Of a DNA stretch of 10,081 bases, positions 5,869 to 10,081 are shown piece after piece. The DNA lies in contig JBARPB010000024.1 of NCBI GenBank assembly GCA_049642705.1, positions 1 through 10,081 on the forward strand, read 5' to 3'. Positions within the stretch are counted from its first letter, which is position 1, and each line of letters starts with the position of its first letter. Position numbers and translations under genes: made by a program. Source of the stretch: CAZYPU01 sp049642705 (GTDB taxonomy: Bacteria > Omnitrophota > Gorgyraeia > JABMRN01 > RBG-13-46-9). The notes under the pieces were generated by a model. That model was not told the DNA's origin and made no database searches. It saw only the letters and a list, made by a program, of their open reading frames with translations.

Positions 5869-7221
5869 TTATCCCTCTTTCTTCTTCAGTATTTTATCCG
5901 CAAAGGCCGTGGAATATTTTCCCCTCAAAAACGACGGGTCCGCCAGGACCGCTCTGCTAAAGGGAAGTGTCGTTTTTATCGGCTCGACAATGAATTCTTC
6001 AAGGGCGCGCCGCATAATGTAAATCGCCAATTTCCTTGTCTCGGCATAGGAAATAAGTTTGGCGATCATGGAATCGTAATATGGCGATATCTCGTAGCCG
6101 GGGTATATGTGCGTGTCCACCCTTACGCCGGGGCCGCCGGGCAGGTTAAGCGAAGCGATCTTGCCCGGGCACGGCCTGAAGTCGTGTTCCGGGTCTTCGG
6201 CGTAGACGCGGCACTCGATGGCATTGCCCTTAAAGGTTATCTTGTCCTGTTTCGCCTTGAGTTTCTCACCGGAGGCTAACCTTATCTGCTCTTTGATGAT
6301 GTCTATACCGGTGAGCATTTCCGTTACCGGATGCTCGACCTGGACACGCGTGTTCATTTCCATGAAATAGAAATTATTATTTTTATCAAGCAGGAATTCG
6401 ATGGTTCCGGCGTTTTGGTAGCCGATCGATTTGGCGCATTTTACCGCCAGGTCCCCCATCCTCCTTCTCAACTTGTTATCGATTGCCGGAGAAGGCGATT
6501 CCTCTATAAGTTTTTGGTGGCGCCTCTGGACCGTGCAGTCCCGCTCCCCCAGATGTATCACGTGGCCCTGGTAGTCGCCTAAAAGCTGGAATTCGACATG
6601 GCGGGGCGCTTCGATATATTTTTCGATATAGACATTCGGGCTTCCGAATGCGGCCTCCGCTTCCCTTTGCGCCGTGAGAAAAGCGCTTACGAGCCGGACG
6701 TCGTTGTGGCATACCCGCATCCCCTTGCCCCCGCCGCCGAGAGCTGCCTTTATAATAACGGGGTACCTTATCTTCTTGGCGATTTTTAGCGCCTCTTCCT
6801 TCGTTTTGATGACGTTCGCGCTGCCGGGTATGGTCGGCAGGCCCGCCTTTCTAGCTACCTGCTTGGCTGCCATTTTGTCGCCCATAAGGCGTATATTCTC
6901 GGGCGTCGGGCCTATGAACTTTATCTGGCACGATTCGCATATTTCCGCGAAGTGCGCGTCTTCAGCGAGGAACCCGTAGCCGGGGTGCACGGCTTCAACA
7001 TCCGTTATTTCCGCGGCGCTTATTATGCTGGGTATGTTCAGATAGCTGTCGCTTGCCGGCGCTTTTCCTATGCAAACGGCCTCGTCCGCGAATTTCACGT
7101 GGAGGGAATCCGCGTCGATCTCCGAAAAGACCGCAACCGTGCTTATCCCGAGCTCCTTGCAGGCCCGTATAACTCGTATGGCCACTTCACCGCGGTTTGC
7201 GATTAATATCTTCGAAAACAT
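5869..7221 (-). CDS. accC: Biotin carboxylase subunit of acetyl-CoA carboxylase
   Basis: AccC carboxylates the biotin on AccB using ATP and bicarbonate, the first half of malonyl-CoA synthesis. The 450-residue length is typical. The N-terminal domain begins ILIANRGEVAIRVIRA (5-20), then HPGYGFLAE (79-87). The ATP-grasp domain has K116 and K158, the glycine loop GGGGKGM (162-168), ERDCTVQRRHQKLIEE (226-241) and EMNTRVQVEH (288-297) with Mg ligand E288 and catalytic R292. The C-terminal domain includes IECRVYAEDP and YYDSMIAKLI. It starts 3 bases after accB, with only a weak GAG upstream, so coupling is likely. No carboxyltransferase genes (accA, accD) appear in the window, but the adjacent stand-alone BCCP fits a multisubunit acetyl-CoA carboxylase. 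Confidence 0.97.
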   Translation of the reverse strand: MFSKILIANRGEVAIRVIRACKELGISTVAVFSEIDADSLHVKFADEAVCIGKAPASDSYLNIPSIISAAEITDVEAVHPGYGFLAEDAHFAEICESCQIKFIGPTPENIRLMGDKMAAKQVARKAGLPTIPGSANVIKTKEEALKIAKKIRYPVIIKAALGGGGKGMRVCHNDVRLVSAFLTAQREAEAAFGSPNVYIEKYIEAPRHVEFQLLGDYQGHVIHLGERDCTVQRRHQKLIEESPSPAIDNKLRRRMGDLAVKCAKSIGYQNAGTIEFLLDKNNNFYFMEMNTRVQVEHPVTEMLTGIDIIKEQIRLASGEKLKAKQDKITFKGNAIECRVYAEDPEHDFRPCPGKIASLNLPGGPGVRVDTHIYPGYEISPYYDSMIAKLISYAETRKLAIYIMRRALEEFIVEPIKTTLPFSRAVLADPSFLRGKYSTAFADKILKKKEG

Positions 7222-7224
7222 GAA

Positions 7225-7635
7225 TTAGCTCGGTTCGACTAAAAACATTACGTGCCCGAATTCAACGGGTCCGCCGTTTTCGGCGAGTATATCGACGATT
7301 TTACCTTTGACTTCCGACTTTATCTCGTTCATGAGTTTCATGGCTTCAATGATACAGAGAACGTCGCCCTCGTTTATCCTGTTCCCCACTTCGACGAAGG
7401 GCTTGGCATCCGGCCCCGGTGAACGGTAAAACGTGCCCACCATAGGCGCCTTAATCTCAACTATGTTTTTTGCCCCTTCCCTTGCCGCAGGCGGAATTTC
7501 GCGCGCCGGCGCTAATACGGGCGAAGCGGAACCCCTCCTGAGATGGATTTTTACCCCTTCTTCCTCGACGGTAATTTCCGTGAGGTCATGTTTTTCCATT
7601 AACCGTATAACCTCTTCAATCTTTTTTATATTCAT
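7225..7635 (-). CDS. accB: Biotin carboxyl carrier protein of acetyl-CoA carboxylase
   Basis: AccB carries carboxybiotin between AccC and the carboxyltransferase. The 136-residue protein has an N-terminal helical segment (1-33, IKKIEEVIRLMEKHDLTEITVEEEG), a short Ala/Pro-rich linker (about 35-58) and a biotinyl domain (59-136). The domain shows KAPMVGTFYRSPGPDAKPFVEVG and the biotin attachment motif EAMKLMNEI (97-105), with K100 the predicted biotinylated lysine. The usual motif is AMKMMNEI, so Met to Leu is a mild variation. The linker is shorter than in E. coli (156-residue protein). A good AGGGGGT ribosome binding site precedes the ATG, 12 bases after efp. It continues into accC with a 3-base gap, the standard gene pair. 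Confidence 0.97.
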   Translation of the reverse strand: MNIKKIEEVIRLMEKHDLTEITVEEEGVKIHLRRGSASPVLAPAREIPPAAREGAKNIVEIKAPMVGTFYRSPGPDAKPFVEVGNRINEGDVLCIIEAMKLMNEIKSEVKGKIVDILAENGGPVEFGHVMFLVEPS

Positions 7636-7647
7636 TTTTAACCCCCT

Positions 7648-8205
7648 CTACGCGCGGCCGGCGTATTCGCCGGTCCTGGTGTCGATTTTGACTATATCAT
7701 CCGTGTTTATGAACAGCGGCACTCTTACGGCCGCACCCGTTTCTAAAGTTGCCGGTTTTGAGCTGCCCTTGGCTGTGTCGCCTTTTATTCCCGGCTCTGT
7801 ATATGCAACCTTCAGGCTGACAAACGAGGGAAGTTTTACGGCGATTATCGAATCCCTGTAGAAGGAAGCGGTGACTTCCATCCCGTCCTTAAGGAATTTC
7901 GAGTTTTCGCCGATTAAATCTTTGCTTACACCGAGCTGCTCGTACGTTGCCTGGTTCATTAAATGATAAGCTGAGTGGTCTTTGTACAGGTACTGCATTT
8001 TCTTCTCTTCAATAAAGGCCTGCAGGAAGCTGTCCTGGGGCCTGAGGGTTTTCTCTATAATCGAACCGCTTTGGAGGTTTTTCATCTTTGCCCTGACGAA
8101 AGCACCGCCTTTACCGGGTTTTATGTGCTGGGCGGCTATGACAAGGTAAAGGTGCTTCTCTATTTCGATAACAAAGCCGCCTTTAAGCTGACGCGCGGTA
8201 ATCAT
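7648..8205 (-). CDS. efp: Translation elongation factor P
   Basis: EF-P binds ribosomes stalled at polyproline stretches and promotes peptide-bond formation. The 185 residues have the usual three-barrel layout. The tip loop is HIKPGKGGAFVR (27-38); K32 aligns with E. coli K34 and Bacillus K32, the residue that is modified. A lysine rather than arginine at this site excludes the EarP rhamnosylation route, but no modification enzyme (EpmA, EpmB, YmfI type) is encoded here. The C-terminal barrel contains YTEPGIKGDT, PATLETGA, VRVPLFINTDDIVKIDTRTGEY, the standard family ending. The ATG overlaps the stop of the upstream peptidase gene as ATGA. The pepP-efp order is widely conserved. Confidence 0.97.
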   Translation of the reverse strand: MITARQLKGGFVIEIEKHLYLVIAAQHIKPGKGGAFVRAKMKNLQSGSIIEKTLRPQDSFLQAFIEEKKMQYLYKDHSAYHLMNQATYEQLGVSKDLIGENSKFLKDGMEVTASFYRDSIIAVKLPSFVSLKVAYTEPGIKGDTAKGSSKPATLETGAAVRVPLFINTDDIVKIDTRTGEYAGRA

Positions 8206-8861
8206 CCGGTAAGCACCCTCGCGCCGCTTTTGCCTATCAGAACCATATCCTCTATTCTGACCCCGCTTCTTTTTTTCATGTAGAGCCCGGGCTCTATCGT
8301 GACAACGGTGCGTTCTTTCAAGATGCGTTTATTTTTTTCCGAGAGCTTCGGCGCTTCATGGACTTTTTTCCCTATACCGTGTCCGAGCGAATGCATGATG
8401 TATCTACCCAGCCCCATCCTCCTTATATAATCGTGGATCGAGCGCACAAAATCCGATATTCTAAGGCCCGGCCTTAGCTTTCTTATAGCCATTTTCTGGG
8501 CGTCCTCTACGGTATTATAGAGCTTGCGCATCGCGAAATCCGCTTTGCCCACCATTACGGTCCGCGTCATATCTGAATGATAGCCCCCGTAGATTACTCC
8601 GAAGTCAACTACGACCACATCGTTAGATTTGATTTTTCTCCCGGTTACCTTCGCATGCGGCTTTGCGGCGTTTGGGCCGCTTGCGACAATTATCCTGAAA
8701 GAACGCTTAAGGGCCTTCTTTTTAATAATGCCTTCTATGCTGCGGGCGATTTCGATCTCGCGCGAGCCCGGCTTTATCTGTTTGACTACGGTGCGGAATA
8801 TGCCGCTTGTTATTTTAGCCGCTTTCGCGAGGCATTTTATTTCTTTCGCGCTCTTAGGCAT
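8202..8861 (-). CDS. M24 metallopeptidase (Xaa-Pro aminopeptidase/dipeptidase family), catalytic domain only
   Basis: The 219-residue protein is a pita-bread-fold M24 peptidase. The five metal ligands are visible: D86 (VVVDFG), D97 (YHSDMTRT), H161 (LGHGIG), E190 (TIEPGLY) and E204 (RIEDMV). H69 (PHAK) and H168 (VHEAP) also match the proline-peptidase branch, whose members remove or release residues next to proline. Usual PepP/PepQ proteins are about 350 residues with an N-terminal creatinase-type domain. Here the ATG (8861-8859) sits at the start of the catalytic domain. The frame continues upstream to 9014, but that stretch lies antiphase within aroQ and is not domain-like, so the domain is truly absent. 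The start overlaps aroQ by 8 bases. Methionine aminopeptidase is an alternative, less favoured because of the YHSDMTRT and context. Confidence 0.88.
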   Translation of the reverse strand: MPKSAKEIKCLAKAAKITSGIFRTVVKQIKPGSREIEIARSIEGIIKKKALKRSFRIIVASGPNAAKPHAKVTGRKIKSNDVVVVDFGVIYGGYHSDMTRTVMVGKADFAMRKLYNTVEDAQKMAIRKLRPGLRISDFVRSIHDYIRRMGLGRYIMHSLGHGIGKKVHEAPKLSEKNKRILKERTVVTIEPGLYMKKRSGVRIEDMVLIGKSGARVLTG

Positions 8862-9303
8862 CTTTCTTTTTTGAAAGCTCGATCGCGGCCAGAAGCCCGA
8901 GGATGTAGCTCGTCTTGCCGAAACCGGTAACCTGGCCTTTTGAAACGGGCGCAACAAGCGAGGTGCGCCTGAATTCTTCCCGCGAATATATGTTTGAAAG
9001 ATGAACCTCAACAACAGGTATGCCGCAGGCCGCTATGGCGTCGCGTATCGCGACACTTGTGTGCGTGTAGGCAGCCGGGTTAATCAAAATGGCGTCTACC
9101 CTGTTTGACTTTGCCTTTCCGATTACGTCGACGATTTCGCCTTCATGGTTGGATTGCATGATTTCGATCTCTATCTTTTTTTTCCCGGCAATATCGCTTA
9201 ACCCTCTGTTGATTTGGTCGATGGTGACCTTGCCGTAGATGTCCACTTCCCTGGTGCCGAGCAAATCAAGATTCGGACCGTGTACGACGAGTATTTTTGG
9301 CAT
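8854..9303 (-). CDS. aroQ: Type II 3-dehydroquinate dehydratase
   Basis: AroQ converts 3-dehydroquinate to 3-dehydroshikimate, the third step of the shikimate pathway. The 149 residues match the small dodecameric type II family: HGPNLDLLGTRE (8-19; the family usually has NLNLLG), DIYG with catalytic Y23, QSNHEGEIVD (50-59), NPAAYTHTSVAIRDA (75-89) and EVHLSNIYSREEFR (99-112) with catalytic H101. The ATG at 9303 is preferred over the GTG at 9309, because AGGGGG ends right at that GTG and leaves 5 bases before the ATG. The gene follows the membrane protein with a 9-base gap. The aroQ-pepP-efp order is common in other phyla. Confidence 0.96.
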   Translation of the reverse strand: MPKILVVHGPNLDLLGTREVDIYGKVTIDQINRGLSDIAGKKKIEIEIMQSNHEGEIVDVIGKAKSNRVDAILINPAAYTHTSVAIRDAIAACGIPVVEVHLSNIYSREEFRRTSLVAPVSKGQVTGFGKTSYILGLLAAIELSKKKDA

Positions 9304-9308
9304 ACGCA

Positions 9309-9314
9309 CCCCCT
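9309..9314 (-). promoter_or_regulatory. Ribosome binding site that decides the aroQ start
   Basis: AGGGGG on the minus strand overlaps the TAG stop of the upstream membrane-protein gene and ends 5 bases before the ATG at 9303. The competing GTG (9309-9307) overlaps the site itself and cannot use it. This supports the shorter aroQ reading. Confidence 0.6.
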
Positions 9315-10081
9315 AAACGCTATACGGTTCTAGTTTGGCTATATCCGCGCGTCCAATTCTGAATTGCGCCGCGGACACATAAATTGCGGCGCCGATGAGG
9401 CTTAAAATAAGGAGCGTCGCTAACAGCAATATGCTTACGGAAAATGCGTTATCGCTGCCGATAACAGGACCGAGAAGCACAAGGAGCGCGCTCTCGCGAA
9501 GCCCCAGCCCGCCGAGCGAGGGCAACATACTTACCAGGCTCACTATGGGCATGACGAGAAAAACAGTTACAAGAAGAAGATTCGCGCCCAGCGATTTTGC
9601 CAGAAGATATACTACTGTAAAGTATATGCTCTGCGATATAAGCGAAACACCTATCACCGCGAAAATCAGCGCTTTTTTCTTCCTGTATTCGTGCACGGCC
9701 ATGTAAGCCCTCGTAAGCCGCCCGCCTATATTCCACAGCTTAAGCCGCGAGAGCACGTTAAAGATCACCTTCGCGGGGGCCGGGTTCAGTATGACGAAAA
9801 GCCCGGCTGTGCCTGCGAGCGCAAAAATAAGCACTGTTTTTTTTAGCATCTCGTTTATATTCGCCCACGAGAGAAAGAGCGCAAAGACCGCCAAGAGGAC
9901 AAAGGAAATAACGCCTATGAAGCGGTCCATGAAAACCGAGATAAACGATTTTGCCGTCTCTTTCGTCTGTTTATTTGCGTAATAGGCCTTCACGATATCC
10001 CCGCCGACGGCCGTCGGCATGAAGTTGTTAAAGAAAAAACCTATAAAAGAAAGCTGGATTACCCTCCCGAAGGGTATGCGC
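9313..10081 (-). CDS. Flippase-like integral membrane protein, LPG-synthase TM / AglD family (5' end outside window)
   Basis: The frame is open from the TAG at 9313 through the right edge, giving 255 C-terminal residues; the internal ATG at 10020 is not the true start, because the segment before it (IPFGRVIQLSFIGFFFNNF) already matches the family. Diagnostic is the FFFNNFMPTAVGGD motif followed by a charged loop (KAYYANKQTKE). Several hydrophobic helices follow: about FISVFMDRFIGVISFVLLAVFAL, TVLIFALAGTAGLFVIL, ALIFAVIGVSLISQSIYFTVVYLLA, LLLVTVFLVMPIVSLVSMLP and ILLLATLLILSLIGAAIYVS. GGLGLRESALLVLLG is the second family signature. Members include the MprF flippase domain and archaeal AglD, and many act on lipid-linked or envelope glycolipids. 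The substrate here is unknown. Confidence 0.85.
   Translation of the reverse strand, partial: RIPFGRVIQLSFIGFFFNNFMPTAVGGDIVKAYYANKQTKETAKSFISVFMDRFIGVISFVLLAVFALFLSWANINEMLKKTVLIFALAGTAGLFVILNPAPAKVIFNVLSRLKLWNIGGRLTRAYMAVHEYRKKKALIFAVIGVSLISQSIYFTVVYLLAKSLGANLLLVTVFLVMPIVSLVSMLPSLGGLGLRESALLVLLGPVIGSDNAFSVSILLLATLLILSLIGAAIYVSAAQFRIGRADIAKLEPYSV

Noticed and set aside
8862..9014. Longer M24 peptidase reading, with 51 extra N-terminal residues
   Set aside because: The extension overlaps conserved aroQ coding sequence in another frame and is rich in Arg and Ser without creatinase-domain features.

Overview
This window is one long run of minus-strand genes (about 876 to beyond 10081) packed as an apparent single operon. 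A tRNA-Gly and repeat-rich DNA lie at its downstream end (1-470). Every gene-to-gene junction except one is an overlap or a gap under 20 bp, and several are 4-base ATGA stop/start overlaps. The one larger gap, 60 bp between accC and amaP, holds two hairpins.

The organism looks like an uncultured, diderm, probably anaerobic bacterium of moderate GC. The heptose genes gmhA and hldC argue for a heptose-containing cell-surface glycan. The PPi-type phosphofructokinase, the short ThiC, the ThiD2 kinase and the free-standing four-helix-bundle (S23/IVP) gene fit uncultured lineages such as Omnitrophota, but this placement is inference from gene content, not a search result.

Layout in transcription order (high to low coordinates): a partial flippase-like membrane protein of the LPG-synthase TM family; aroQ (shikimate pathway); a short M24 peptidase; efp; accB and accC (fatty-acid synthesis); amaP (membrane-anchored Asp23-fold protein); a phosphofructokinase with PPi-dependent signature residues; gmhA and hldC (heptose nucleotide synthesis); thiD2, thiE and thiC (pyrimidine branch and coupling step of thiamine synthesis); a four-helix-bundle gene inside an AT-rich inverted-repeat unit; and tRNA-Gly(CCC). 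The aroQ-pepP-efp-accB-accC-(Asp23 fold) order resembles the yqhS-yqhT-efp ... accB-accC-yqhY region of Bacillus subtilis.

How the genes work together: the operon mixes translation (efp), lipid (acc), aromatic (aroQ), central carbon (pfp), surface glycan (gmhA/hldC) and cofactor (thi) functions, a housekeeping growth cluster. The part least explained by known systems is 411-880, a compact unit of about 470 bp at 36% GC. It has 13-bp perfect terminal inverted repeats inside longer imperfect ones. It carries only a four-helix-bundle protein of the 23S rRNA intervening-sequence type, and one end supplies the stop codon of thiC. Further nested inverted repeats flank the tRNA on both sides (109-231 and 336-391).
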